A stretch of DNA of 64,000 nucleotides from Paraescarpia echinospica (Eukaryota > Annelida > Polychaeta > Sabellida > Siboglinidae): positions 47,868,319-47,932,318 of the forward strand of contig CM034531.1 in the NCBI GenBank assembly GCA_020002185.1. Direction: 5' to 3'. Numbering within the stretch: position 1 is the stretch's first letter; every line of letters starts with the position of its first letter. Of the stretch, positions 11,951 to 23,970 are shown one piece after another. The translations under genes and the position numbers were made by a program. The notes under the pieces are model-generated. The model was given only the letters and a program-made list of their open reading frames with translations. It had not been told where the DNA came from and did not search any database.

Positions 11951-12100
11951 CCAATCAGTGCGAGCGTGCGAGGGTGGGTACCAGGATGTTCCAGAAGATC
12001 TTCTAGAATGTTCGAACGGCTCGTTGCTACCCACAACCGCCGTTCTGAATCACAAGATCACGCGAAAATGATGTAGAAGGCGTGAATGAACTTGACGTCA
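11951..12100. promoter_or_regulatory. Dense heat-shock-element cluster with CCAAT and CRE
   Basis: Positions 11989-12016 hold five alternating TTC/GAA units: two in a first block and three in a second, offset by 2 bp. A CCAAT box (11951-11955) lies on one side and a perfect TGACGTCA cAMP-response element (12093-12100) on the other. This is the composition of an inducible heat shock promoter. The nearest recognised gene is HSC70, whose start codon is 3.2 kb away on the minus strand; no gene follows on the plus strand. It may be a distal enhancer/alternative promoter or a relic. Confidence 0.55.
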
Positions 12101-12281
12101 TGCTTCCGGTTTTCAAATCACCACGTGGGCGACGTTGTCGTTGTCGTTACTAAACGAAAAAGGGAACGAAACTCGTTTGGTCTTTTGAATATGATGAATG
12201 TGTACCACAAACAATTGCAGTCTTAGGCTTAGCCAAACTACTAACTAAGCGTGATCCCGGACGTCACTTGAAAACGGGAGG

Positions 12282-12282
<1 letters not shown>

Positions 12283-12343
<61 letters not shown>

Positions 12344-12344
12344 C
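12283..12344 (+). repeat. (GT)n microsatellite
   Basis: Nearly pure GT run of about 60 bp immediately before the tandem-repeat array. Confidence 0.95.
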
Positions 12345-12359
12345 GTGCGGGGGCAATTT

Positions 12360-13673
12360 CTCTGCGCGGCAGACATGGTTCTGCCCCCCACATTAAATGT
12401 GAGCGTGAATGGCGAGTGGAAATGTAAATTTTATGAGACAATGTGTATTTTTGTTGACTGGGAAACATTATCCAAAGCACCCCATCCCATCTTCAGATGT
12501 CATAATTTCAGCAGAGACAGCGAAGAGAAGCTGGAGATGGTAAATTGACAGGAGCGTCGCCATGTAAAAATACAAATTTTCAACAGCACTGTTTGTCATG
12601 AGTTCACAGCCGAGACAGCAGTGGAGAAGCTGAAGTTACAGCGGCGCAGCGGCGAAACAATTTCAACAGCACTCGCCCCCGTCTTCCGATGTCACAGTCG
12701 AGCCAACCGAGACAGGGCAGCCACAAGGAAGATGTGAAGCTATGCGAAAATAACATTTTTCAGTGGTGCTGAAGCTCCGTTAGCCCCTCCCAATATGAAT
12801 TTCGTTCCCGCGTCACTGCGCCAGACATAACATCGGAATAGGGGTGCTGTTGAAACATTTCTGCGCGGCAGACATGGTTCTGCCCCCCACATTAAATGTG
12901 AGCGTGAATGGCGAGTGGAAATGTAAATTTTATGAGACAATGTGTATTTTTGTTGACTGTAAAATGTATGTGCAATTGAAGACATGGTTCTGCCCCCCAC
13001 ATTAAATGTGAGCGTGAATGGCGAGTGGAAATGTAAATTTTATGAGACAATGTGTATTTTTGTTGACTGTAAAATGTATGTGCAGTTGAATACATGGTTC
13101 TGCCCCCCACATTAAATGTGAGCGTGAATGGCGAGTGGAAATGTAAATTTTATGAGACAATGTGTATTTTTGTTGACTGTAAAATGTATGTGCAATTGAA
13201 GGGTAGACATCGTTTTCTGCCCCCCTCCAGTAATAGGCGGCGTGGTTGGGAAACATTATCCAAAGCACCCCATCCCATCTTCAGATGTCATAATTTCAGC
13301 AGAGACAGCGAAGAGAAGCTGGAGATGGTAAATTGACAGGAGCGTCGCCATGTAAAAATACAAATTTTCAACAGCACTGTCCCCCCGTGTTTGTCATGAG
13401 TTCACAGCCGAGACAGCAGTGGAGAAGCTGAAGTTACAGCGGCGCAGCGGCGAAACAATTTCAACAGCACTCGCCCCCCCCCCCCCCCCGTCTTCCGATG
13501 TCACAGTCGAGCCAACCGAGACAGGGCAGCCACAAGGAAGATGTGAAGCTATGCAAAAATAACATTTTTCAGTGGTGCTGAAGCTCCGTTAGCCCCTCCC
13601 AATATGAATTTCGTTCCCGCGTCACTGCGCCAGACATAACATCGGAATAGGGGTGCTGTTGAAACATTTCTGC
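12360..13673. repeat. Nested tandem repeat array
   Basis: The block 12360-12860 is repeated as 12861-13673, both ending GGGGTGCTGTTGAAACATTT(C)TGCG. Inside the second copy a 110-bp unit beginning ACATGGTTCTGCC is triplicated (12871-12980, 12981-13090, 13091-13200). The rest of each block consists of diverged units of about 105 bp sharing GTCTTC-GATGTCA, GCCGAGACAG, GAGAAGCTG and TTTCAACAGCAC. The first copy has lost about 65 bp near 12460 that the second retains. A run of 18 C lies at about 13472-13489. No reading frame crosses it convincingly. Confidence 0.9.
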
Positions 13674-15369
13674 GATTATGTTGTCCGCGTGTTTTTATGC
13701 CTGTCGTTGCAACTGCTGTCTCGACTACTCGAGCAGACTGGTTAGACAAAAACGTACGTGTCTTCGGTTTCCTTTGTGTGATCGCTGAATGCAGCGACAG
13801 CTAGGCTGCAAAGTGCACCGCCCCGTCATACACACGCGAACTGTCTGTCACATGTTAGAGGATGGTACGTTAGGCCAGCCTGTTCTACCATACATGGCAG
13901 TGCTTTACGTAACGTGGTTCAGCACAGCAGCCTGCACGTGAAGTGTTTGCAGTTTACCATGTTTCGGAACGCACCTTTCATTGTGTTATTATTGGTCGTG
14001 AATATATATATAGGGCTATTACTAAGTTCTCATTATAAATTAATTATAAGTAACACATAGTGGCATATTTCCTCTCATAGCCTATTTCGTATGCTGACAC
14101 GTCAAAGGCGTGTATTAAAATAATACACGCCTACGACAACAAGATGAACTACACCCGGAGGTACCGTCATATCGACTCATTGACTCGTCTGGACTCGTTT
14201 TTCCGTGTTATTTATTACAGTAAGACCCACACAATGACCTGGCGCCAGCGTGTGGGTGACGCCAGCGTGTTTATAGCCATTGGCAGTTGGCGACCCATTG
14301 GCAGTCAGCAAGTACAGGCGAGTTTTCTATAACGTTCGTGTTGGAGGTTTCGTTATCGTTAGGGACTCAGACATGCCAACTTTTTGGTTGAAACCCGTAA
14401 TTTTTACTTGGAATTCCAACTAAATTCCTGTAATATTTTATGCGCCTATTCCGATCGAGTCTATCAGGCTACGAAATGTAATTTTATATAAATGTATATA
14501 TATAGGAATCTCGCTTTGCGATCACCTCGGTAATACGCAATTAAGGTCACTCTAGGATAGTCCAGAAATATGTATGTAACAATAAATAATAAGAAAAAAT
14601 AATCTTGCTCATATAGTTACGTCACCATTCAGGTTCACTTCTGCCCAGTCCCGAGTGTAACCTTATTAGTAAGCTTCCACTATTATACACAACAAATACG
14701 CTGCATTGCATCAAATATATAATTTTCTCCTTGACGGCTAAACCGTTGTCATTCGTTTTATAGTATGTGACGAAGACAAGAACACTCGTACGTTATCATG
14801 ATATTTCAATTTGACGCAAATCCATATTAAAACAGGATACTTCCGTGTTCCTAACCAAATGCAATACATCCGTATTGTAAATGCATATATGGGAGATCTG
14901 TACGTTGTGATAGTTATTTTTCGACAGAGAAAGTTAGTAGCGTTGCAGTAGCCTCAAGGTACTAACTATACTGTTCAACACTGGGTCATCCGAACACAAT
15001 ATCGACTTCTATGGGAAGCATTCAGCCGCGCAGTTACTGTGCGAGGTAACGCCGGGGGCTAGGAACAAGCGTTCGAATAAACGTATTTTATTTTGAGTAG
15101 TTACACATCAGTCCAATGAGTTTAGTCATGCTGCGTGCAAAGAGACCCCGATGACGATGAAATGGTTATACATAAATAACCAGTTGGGCTGTCGCGAGTT
15201 GACTACAATAATAGCTTGCGTCCGCAAAACATTACATTGAGCACACTGTTTTCTTTGTGGCTTTAGATGCAGACCTTATAAACTAATGAGGGTATATTAT
15301 AATCTCAAGCATACATACACGTGCATGCCATATAATCGGCTTTGCCTATACCGACAGCTTTACAAGAAA
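13674..15369. other. No gene seen
   Basis: No protein family, RNA or clear repeat recognised. The short frame at 14144-14332 is not protein-like. Confidence 0.35.
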
Positions 15370-15379
15370 CGACGTCACT

Positions 15380-15610
15380 CAGATCTCTCTCCCCCTCTCT
15401 CTCTCTCCCCTCTCTCCCTCAATATGCAGTGTATTTATATATATATATATATATATATACATATATATATTTATTCATACATATATAATATTATATTACA
15501 CACACATATATATATTATATATATATATAATATATGTACGGATCAATATATTATATATATATATATATATATTGAGATATAATTATATATATATATGTAT
15601 ATATATGTAT
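15380..15610 (+). repeat. (CT)n and (TA)n low-complexity tract
   Basis: CTCTCT stretch at 15380-15420 followed by several TA/TATG runs to 15610. Confidence 0.9.
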
Positions 15611-15739
15611 ACCAGTAAAAAGGTGGCTGTATATACTCCCTAACAAATACGAGTCTAGGATTTGATTGATGGGGAGGCAGCCACCCATCATCCCCTTGAG
15701 GTTCACCCACAACCTCCAACTGCATACCCTTGATTCCAA

Positions 15740-16000
15740 AATGGGGGTGGGCGTATACCCTCCACACACACTCTAGATCCATAAAATGCATCCAGCTAAA
15801 CTCCCATTGAGGCTCGTTCAATCAAAACGGGGGGAGGGGGGCGTTCGGCTCAACGCCCTCTGAATCCTCGCCTACCTGTAGGTAGAAAATCTATCATGTT
15901 GTCTGGCGTTCACATACGGGCATACGCATACACATTCATAGGCGTTGGAACCGGCGACTTGGGGGCGCTGATCCCACCAATATCTTGGGTGGGGTATTTG
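15740..16000 (+). repeat. Interspersed repeat, left copy of an inverted pair
   Basis: It contains CCATTGAGGCTCGTTCAATC, GGCGTTCGGCTCAA and ATCCCACCAATATCTTGGG. The same words occur on the opposite strand at 18682-18930, so two copies of one element lie in inverted orientation 2.7 kb apart. Confidence 0.8.
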
Positions 16001-16931
16001 ACTCGACTCGGTGACCGCTCACAAACACGCCGATCCTACATGGCGAGTCGCCAGTCGGGAACAAGTACAATTCATTCCTGCTACACACTAAACACAACCG
16101 ACGCTATGTGATGTAGTCTCCTGCCAGGGAGGACATACATACACTGCGCGGTCACCAATATGTCCGGGCTCGCCGCCTAAATACTGGCGTCATGTTGTGG
16201 GTTTGGCACGGCTCACACGCCCGCCCATTCCATAGTTCTTTGGCCCATCCTACCGCCCGTCTCCAGCGCCATCTATTCATGAATTAGGCCCAGTTCTTTA
16301 CATACGTTATGCCGCAGCACACTGGTGTGGCGTGACATAGCCCCTGGTGTTTCGCGACATTTCTAAAGGCAGAACATTTCTCTGAAGTCCGAGGTGCGAT
16401 ATTTTCACGAATTTCTCACACGAAGTCAGTTAAATAATGCTTCATGTGCTGAGAAAATTTGAAGAAAACGTGGCTAAATTTGGTATCCCGCCCAAGCAAT
16501 GATGTATTGACCGCCAGTTAAAAAACCCCAGGATGTGTTAAGGCGAAAAACTGTGGCGCCACCTACAAGATCCATTATAACCAGCAGAAGTGTAGTTACA
16601 TGAATGATTGTAATTTGATTATGGCATGGTGAGGTTATAGAACATTATACTGTAAGCATGATTAAACGCAACCTATCGTGTGTTTCAACATGGTATTAAT
16701 GTTGGAATGTTTCGCTTTTTAACAATATTACAGTGTTCAGTGTAGTCTGTGTAACGAGTTGAGAGGCAATGACCAATCACAAGGCTATTCTGTCTGTTCA
16801 AAGTAGTCCCAGCTGCGAAGTAACTTTTAAAGCACGCAAACTTATTACAAACACATCATGACAATCCTTTTGGGAGCTACTACTGAACCCGCTTGACACA
16901 AACGAAATACATCCAACTTGAACTTGTACCC

Positions 16932-17171
16932 TGTGGCGGATCCAGAGAGGGTAGTCTAGGGGGAGCACAAAAACCTTCACTGACGGCCGAACCAGATGGT
17001 GTAGAAAATTTCTCCTTTCACCTTATTCTTATTGTAACCTGAACGGGAGCACATTTCCAAAGGTCTACGGGGGTACGGTCACGTTGGTCCATTCAAAGAA
17101 GGTATATGGGCACGCCAAATTCCAATGGTCTAGGGTGCCATGTGCCCCCAGGCCTCCTGGATCCGCCTATG
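16932..17171. mobile_element. MITE-like element with GTACCC flanks
   Basis: A 240-bp element with inverted ends (GGCGGATCCAG near the left end, CTGGATCCGCC near the right). It is bounded by direct GTACCC at 16926-16931 and 17172-17177, probably a 6-bp target duplication. A truncated relative starts at 29645. No coding capacity. Confidence 0.65.
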
Positions 17172-17179
17172 GTACCCCC

Positions 17180-18660
17180 TTGGTGACCTCTAACGGCACC
17201 ACCCTGGGAACTGCAACTGCACCCTTTTGACAGCACCCCACGAGGCGCAACAAATAAAACTGTATATAAAACCTACAATGCGGAGGTATTTTTCTTCTTT
17301 TTGGAGAGCCCGGGTGTTTCGCAACACACCAGGCAGGCTCCCGGATAATCCAGCTTGGTTGGCACGTATACACATACACTGATCCTTTAAAACTCTACTA
17401 CCCGTACGTCGAGTCCTCTAGTTCTACTTTTGCTTAGTGTATGAAACACACTTAGTACTATCATAACCATTCAGCATGTTAAACCTCGCATCTTAATCTC
17501 GTCGTCTGTAGTGTTGTTAAACAAAATCCCAATACACGTTCTTAAGTGGCTGCATCCTCCTTTTGCAGGTGCATGAACACGTCTGTTGCTGGTTTAACTC
17601 TTTCGTCCGATACTAGAGTTGTTTTCTAACACTCGACTTTCGTTTGCCACCCCGCGAGTGTGGCGTTCATTAATTTTATATCATTTATGCACGATGCCCT
17701 GTTCTATAACAAGGCCAACTTCGACTGCATTGTGTGTGCGTGTGCGCCTGCGCATGCGCGTGTGTGAACCTGCGGCCCTGTGTAATCGGACGGTTTGATT
17801 ACGCGACAATATTTCTTGGCTGGTTCAGGTCAACCTGGCAGCAGGTAACTAGTCTATTAAAAAAAATAACAACACATTGTAGCAGACGTGGTTGACCAGT
17901 GCTACCAATTCCACAGATTCACGGTTAGCTTCCGATACCAAATTAGAAGGATGGCACGTTCCTTGCCAATCAGTGCTCTAACATGTAATCCTAGGTTGGT
18001 GGAATGCCGTCATAAAAACAGCCTGCAGATCGACTAGATCCAGATATAACAAAATGTCGAAGCATAATATATGGGCCAATTAACTTAGAAAGTTAATTAA
18101 TTAAATTACCATTAACTCAGATGTTTTCTAATTAGGGGAGAGCGAAGAAAACTGGGACAATTTTGACGTCGTGTAATTACAGTGTCATTTATTTTCTATT
18201 GCTTTGCACTATCGGCGATCTAAATGCATACATACATATATGCGTACATACACGCATGTACATACGTACGTGTGCATGCACGCTTGTTTACAAACTACAT
18301 CACGTACATTATATTCGTTTCAGTTTCCATTAAAATTGGTTCACTTCCAACTAGAGTTCATTTTATGTAGCTTTCAAAGTAGTTGTATTGATTTAATCTT
18401 GACCATGGATGTTATCAACAGCTTTATGCCACTTCCTTTCGTTTTCAACAACATTTTAAGAAAACCAACCAAAATAACACCACTCTGGTGTAAGACTACT
18501 TTTTGATTCGTTCCTTTGTCACTAGTGGAAGGTTTTGAAGGTCAATATTGAACTTATTTTTAAATAATGGGACATAGACGTCAACAATTTTGAATATTGG
18601 GGGTTGCATTAGGCTCACCAAAATCCAGCAGCTGTAACCCGCGCCAAATTATGGGGGGGG
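17180..18660. other. No gene seen
   Basis: Unique-looking AT-rich sequence. The open frame at 18204-18506 is low-complexity and resembles no family. Confidence 0.35.
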
Positions 18661-18681
18661 GAACTAAACATATCTCCAGCT

Positions 18682-18930
18682 GAGTCCAATACCCCACCCA
18701 AGATATTGGTGGGATCAGCGACCCCCAAGTCCCCGGTTCCGACGCCTATGAATTTGAATGCATATGCCTTTATGTGAACGCCAGACAATATGATAGAGCT
18801 TCTACCTACAGGCAGGCGCGGATCCAGAGGGCATTGAGCCGAACGCCCCCCTGTTTTGATTGAACGAGCCTCAATGGGAGTTTAGTTGCATGCATTTTGT
18901 GGACCTAGAGTGCGTGTGGAGGGTTAAACG
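18682..18930 (-). repeat. Interspersed repeat, right copy of an inverted pair
   Basis: Reverse-strand partner of 15740-16000, abutting the 3' end of the pogo-type transposon. It carries the CGGATCCAGAGGG word common at the ends of several elements in this window. Confidence 0.8.
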
Positions 18931-18996
18931 CAATAGACTGAATTGAAATATGTATACATGTATTTATATCCTTGGATACGGATCTACAAATAATGC

Positions 18997-21208
18997 TCAT
19001 TCAGCGAATATCCAAAGCCCAAAATCAACGGCAAAGACGACACCATCTTTGATACGAGAAGTTGTTCCCTGGCACACTGGATTTGACAAGACCGCTTGGG
19101 TCTGATCACGTGCAACGGGGTGTGTATCGGCGACCAAAGGACGAACAGATTTGTTTGCTACCTTTCCACTTTTTCTCAGGAAGCTTCAATATCACCATCA
19201 TCATCTTCTAGTGCCAAAACCTTTGCCACATAGTAGGCTGGTTTCTGGGTAGACCTACTCTTTTCTTGCTTGAATTCTACTACAACATACGAATCTACTT
19301 AAATAAACTGAAATTTACAGATCCCAGTCGAAGTTCGCCAAGGAATTCTTCACCACTTTGTTAAGTGGAGACATCACCAGTGTCTATCATTAGCAGTTCA
19401 ATATCGTCATAATCAGATAACGAGCTTTGGTCATTTCGTACTACTTCGTCATTTTGGAGAACCTGCTTCTTCAATTCCTTTGCAGACTGCCTGCGTTCCT
19501 ATTTTGACTTTTTCTGCTGCCGTTCGTCTGCTTCATCCCTGATTCGCTTCAGCTCGGGTGTTGAAGTCGCCACCATTGTCTTGCCACGTTTTCTACCTCG
19601 GTTTGACATTTTTCTTTCGGGGAGCTGAAAAAGATCATTAAGATAACATTATTAAATAAAGAAAACAACGTTCACATAAAAATAAATTTCAGCTTAAACA
19701 TTATTCTGCATATTGAGTTCAAGACAGCACAAGTATATGCCTCAAATAGCTGCCTGAATGAGGTCAAATGGTATTCTAACAAGCAAGTACATGGTATTGA
19801 ATCTGGTAGACATGTACCCATATTTTTTAACACATATAGCATACCTTCGAATAACTAAGGGTTTTATCAGGCGTGAGGAAGTCGTCATCAGTGGAACCAC
19901 TTGCCTCAACTTGGTCAGCATCAGCCACCACCTGCGAGGTTTCATCGTTGCCATTTGGTTCTGTTGGGTTGGTTCTGGGCGATCTGTCAGTATTCAGGAA
20001 TTCATCCTCTATACAAACATGTCGATCAAATGGTCAGATACCCGTCACTTTGAAGCCGGAGTTTATGTTGCTGGGAGTAACTGCCTTCACCCAAGCAGTA
20101 CTGATGAGTTGCCCCATCTGGTAGATTTTGATTGTCTTGCCAGGATTCCTCATCATCCAGCTGTTGGCTTCAGCATTGAAAAAGGCTTTCAAGGGCCTAA
20201 ACTCAGATCTGTCAAAGGGCTGGGTCTTGTGACTACTGTGTAAGGGTTAAAGTGTGAATGCCATTGTCCTTAGCATAGTCCAGGGTGCCAACAGACAGAT
20301 GACTTCATGGTTGTCCATGATCAAGACCGTTTAATTGTCCTTCGATGCATTTGTAGTTTTCACATGTTCCATCACTCTCATAAATAATTCAGTGTTCATC
20401 CATCCAGATTCTGCTGCTAATCCAAGCGACCCCTTGGGTGCATCAGTAAGGAAAATGTCCCTGAAGTTCTTCCTAGGAAAAACAAACACTGGTGTCAAAG
20501 CTACTCCAGACGCTGAGACAATATCCCACACACAGTAACAAGTTCACCACGTTCTCGTGAAGTCACATACCCCACCTGTTTCATCCCTTTTTGGCTTATC
20601 AATTTTGGGACCTTCTGCACCGGTGTTGGTCATGATTATTCGAGATTTGAAAATGCTTGTCCCCGACACATTTGTCATATTGATGGTATCTTCAAGAAGG
20701 TTAAATAATTCATCAACAGTGTGCTCATTAAAGGCCGTTGTCAGTGATGTGGCCTCAGGCGTCCGGAGTGACAAAGAAGGATTCCGTTTCAAGAACCTTC
20801 TGAGCCATTCCTTCCCTGCAATATTATTTCACTCCATGTGGAAGGCATTGATAGTGAGTTCCTAGCAGCCATTTCAAAGGCAAGTTGCGCCGTCTGGATC
20901 GGAGTTAGTCCATGAAACATTTATGTTTGATGCAGTTTTTAGATACTCCATGAGATTGGCCTCCTGTTCCTTGTTAAATATCAGATTGTGCAAATAATTA
21001 TGAGTCAAGACAATTTTGGAGTCCTTCTTGTACTTGTCAACACAACGTTGAAGAGTGGTCTTCGAAATACCCTTCTGTTTGGCAACGTTTCGGATTCGAA
21101 GCCCATGTTCGACAACGTCTTTCACGGCGTCCACTATCGCCGCATGCGGCACAAGACCCGCATCTGGCTTAATTCCTTTGGTGTACCCTAGGTACGGTGG
21201 CTTAACTC
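18997..21208 (-). pseudogene. pogo/Tigger-type transposase (Tc1-mariner superfamily), degenerate
   Basis: This is a DDE/D cut-and-paste transposase related to CENP-B/jerky proteins. In minus-strand order: an acceptor at 21209; VPHAAIVDAVKDVVEHGLRI and GISKTTLQRCVDKYKKD (helix-turn-helix, near 21150-21040); FLKRNPSLSLRTPEATSLT (20790-20735); ELVTVCGI and VFVFPRKNFRDIFL (20540-20450); MDNHE (second catalytic Asp, about 20310); HSSHKTQPFD (third Asp, about 20230); then GFKVTGI and the DEFLNTD block. A GT..AG intron at 19844-19625 joins TLSYSK to SNRGRKRGKTMVATSTPELK, the usual tail. The C-terminus reads YYVAKVLALEDDDGD, then FLRKSGKVANK to a stop at 18997. The first catalytic block (DETG) is broken by a frameshift, and there are other shifts and stops, so this copy is inactive. 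Confidence 0.85.
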
Positions 21209-21499
21209 CTGTAAAAAGGAAAAAGGAACTATTTAAGAATTCTGATTATGAACAAACTTTCTGTACTGCCAACGATGATGAGTGGGAGATGTAGGACTCC
21301 TTTGGGGAGAACTGGGACAGATACTGTACACACACTACAGAGTGGCTCAGGTAGTAACACCTTTTAAAAACAATGTAGTATTCTTAGATGTACACATTTA
21401 AATTTCAGGCAGTACAGTTCATGGATTAGGCATTATTCAGCCAGTGTACTTCAGCAGCCTAATATAATAATATGAAGGCTAAAAAAGAACATTTTAGGT

Positions 21500-21786
21500 C
21501 AAAAATTGGCATGTGTCGCCAAGGAAGTCCCGTGGCTGGAATTTGGGTCGTAGCCAAAAAGGTTAAGAATCGCTCTTGTACAATAACAAAAAAAACAGTC
21601 ACTGTTAGCGTGAATGATTTGAGTGGACTCAAAGTACACGACTGTCTCTGTTTGTAGGTGCACCCACATCTTCGTCAGTTTTGTATCGAGCTGAAATGTT
21701 GCATGTGATCTAGCGGGCCCATCGCGGAATTTAATGTTTTTCTATATCATCGTAAAGCTAATTATGCCATCTACAAATATGTCGCT

Positions 21787-21823
<37 letters not shown>

Positions 21824-21900
21824 GAACTGTTGAATAGTTTTTAAGTTAATGACGTTTGAAAATCCTCAGCGATTAAAATGCACCAGGTCTACCTGTCGTT
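21500..21900 (+). repeat. Degraded repeats and (TA)n
   Basis: At 21545-21575 a TTGGGTCG..AAAGGTTAAGAATCGCT motif resembles hAT-type element ends. At 21655-21860 are CACCCACATCTTCGTCAGTT and CTACAAATATGTCGCTGGAT, the latter also found three times at 43.5-43.9 kb. A pure (TA)n lies at 21789-21820. Confidence 0.5.
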
Positions 21901-22267
21901 GGTCACATCCACACTCTTCCAATACAAGTAGCGCACTCAAGTTAGTGTATTATAAAAAAATGAGTGTCAAAAGTTATATTGGATAACTAGGAATACGACA
22001 TATCTATATTATAAAACAGTTCGTTCTCTGTTTGTTTGTGAACCCACATCTCCGTTAGTTTTGCATGTTGCACGTATGGGGCTGAAATGTAAACATCCGC
22101 TATTGCTGGTTACGTCAGTTAGACGGGTCAGCGATTGAGATTGAGATTTCTGGCAAAAAGGTTGTCTTAACAACTAGGCCAGTGACCCATTACCCTTTAT
22201 TAATGCGGGTAGGCTGGAGACATTTGGGATAGATTTGGGGTGTCAGGTATATATGACTGCCTTTTTC

Positions 22268-22978
22268 TCCCGGCAACGGGTCCGTGTATATACCGTCTTT
22301 TCCTTTTTCGTTTTGAAATTTGCGAACGAAAAAGGAAAAAGCAAACAATGTTTGTTTTTCCTTTTTATATTTGAAGTACGAAAAACGAATACAACTTACT
22401 ATTCGCGGTATTTCTAATATATGTTAGAATAACAAAATAACGATAAAACAAACCGTTTTTCGTTTTCACTGCATCAAAACGGAAAATTAAATACGACTGC
22501 AGCCCCACTCATTTTTGTACTTAGGAAGCTTCGGCAGCCTTACCGCTTCGGCTAGGCGGCAAAAGTTGGTGTAAAGCATCTTTGAATGCAAAGATTAGTA
22601 TTTTGCGAAACATACTCGAATTAAACGTTGCATTCGCCCATATTTTAAATAAAATAAAACTGTTTAGTGAATCAACATGCCCCATAAAAGAGCATACGCT
22701 GTATATCGCTTTCCTAAACTCCATATAGCCTTGTTCACGTACTATGCAATTTTAAGACAAATTAAAGTTAAAATAGATAAATTAATTAAGTTAAATTCAC
22801 AAAATTTGACCCCTGTGCAAGATGTAATCAGTACCTCATTTCTAGCTGGATAGAATTATTATAAACAATCATGTGCAATTTCGCAAGTAATATATTACCC
22901 CTAATTTTTAGCGTTTTCTCTACAAATATTAGCTTCGTTTTTCTAAAATCACTCCTCTAGCATCTAAGTATAATCCAG

Positions 22979-23025
<47 letters not shown>

Positions 23026-23970
23026 CCTTGTCCAACTTCCACACCATCAAAACTTTGATGTAGTAGTTTGGTATATGTTCGTTTGATTTCTGTGTCATTC
23101 CACATTATTGTAACCCCACCAGCTGGGTGACCATGTATTATAAGATATAAAATCATTTTTTTTGTAACATTTTACAATACACAGTACAAACAAATAAAGA
23201 CCACATACACGCGCGCACACATACACGCGCACACAACCCCCCCACATATATATGAAGTATATGTATGAGGCTTGTTACTTCACTGGAAATGTTTATTCGA
23301 TCTCAGAATGCAACGTCAAGTAGGAGTACATTTGTCAAAACACTAATAAATGCATTCAAGTACACTTTACTATTATTTATATTTTTCAAACACTTTCACA
23401 TAATAGTGCAATCTAAAATACTAGTTTTATGTAATGTATTTCTGCTAAACATAATAACTTATAAAGTAATTTACCACGGATATTTGAGTATAATAATTTA
23501 ATAGTCGAAAACTTTCATAAAACAACAGCGCCGAAACTACCAGTATTCCTCTGTCTTGTCGTGTCGGCAACGATACCACTTCGGCGACGATGCAATTTCA
23601 GCGAATTTTTCTTCAAAATGCCGCCAGTGCGACCGAATTGTCCTGCCGAAGCCACCAACTTTTGCTGCCTAGCCGAAGCGGTAAGGCAGTCGAAGCTTCC
23701 TAAGTGCAAAAACGAAAAACGAGTGGCGCTGCAGCCGTATTCATTTTCGTTTTCCGTTCTGATGCAGTGAAAACGAAAAACGGTTTGTTTTATCGTTATT
23801 TTGTTTTTTAACATGGATTAAAAATATCGCGAATAGTAGATTGTATTTTTTTTTCGTACTTCAAATATGAAAACGAAAAACGAACATTGTTAGCTTTTTT
23901 CCTTTTTCGTTCGCAAATTTCAAAACGAAAACGGAAACGACGGTATATACACGGACCGCAACGCCGGGTA
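22268..23970. mobile_element. Fold-back element with long inverted arms
   Basis: The left arm (about 22268-22577) reads GGTCCGTGTATATACCGTC, then CTTTTTCGTTTTGAAATTTG and GCCTTACCGCTTCGGC. The right arm (about 23650-23970) is its reverse complement with modest divergence. The arms of about 325 bp enclose a 1.07-kb spacer that holds a (GT)n tract and no gene. The outer sequence ends in CGCCGGGTAACTCAGGTAGT. A CTCTGTTTGTTTGTGAACCCACATCTCCGT motif upstream (about 22025) may belong to the same larger element. Confidence 0.75.
22980..23024 (+). repeat. (GT)n microsatellite
   Basis: Pure GT run inside the fold-back element spacer. Confidence 0.95.

Noticed and set aside
12860..13200. CRISPR-like repeat
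   Set aside because: Three adjacent 110-bp units without spacers, in a eukaryotic genome; ordinary tandem repeat.
12740..13749. Repeated minus-strand frames with SRHSHLMWGAEPC-type text
   Set aside because: Only reflect the 110-bp and 500-bp repeats; no coding signature.
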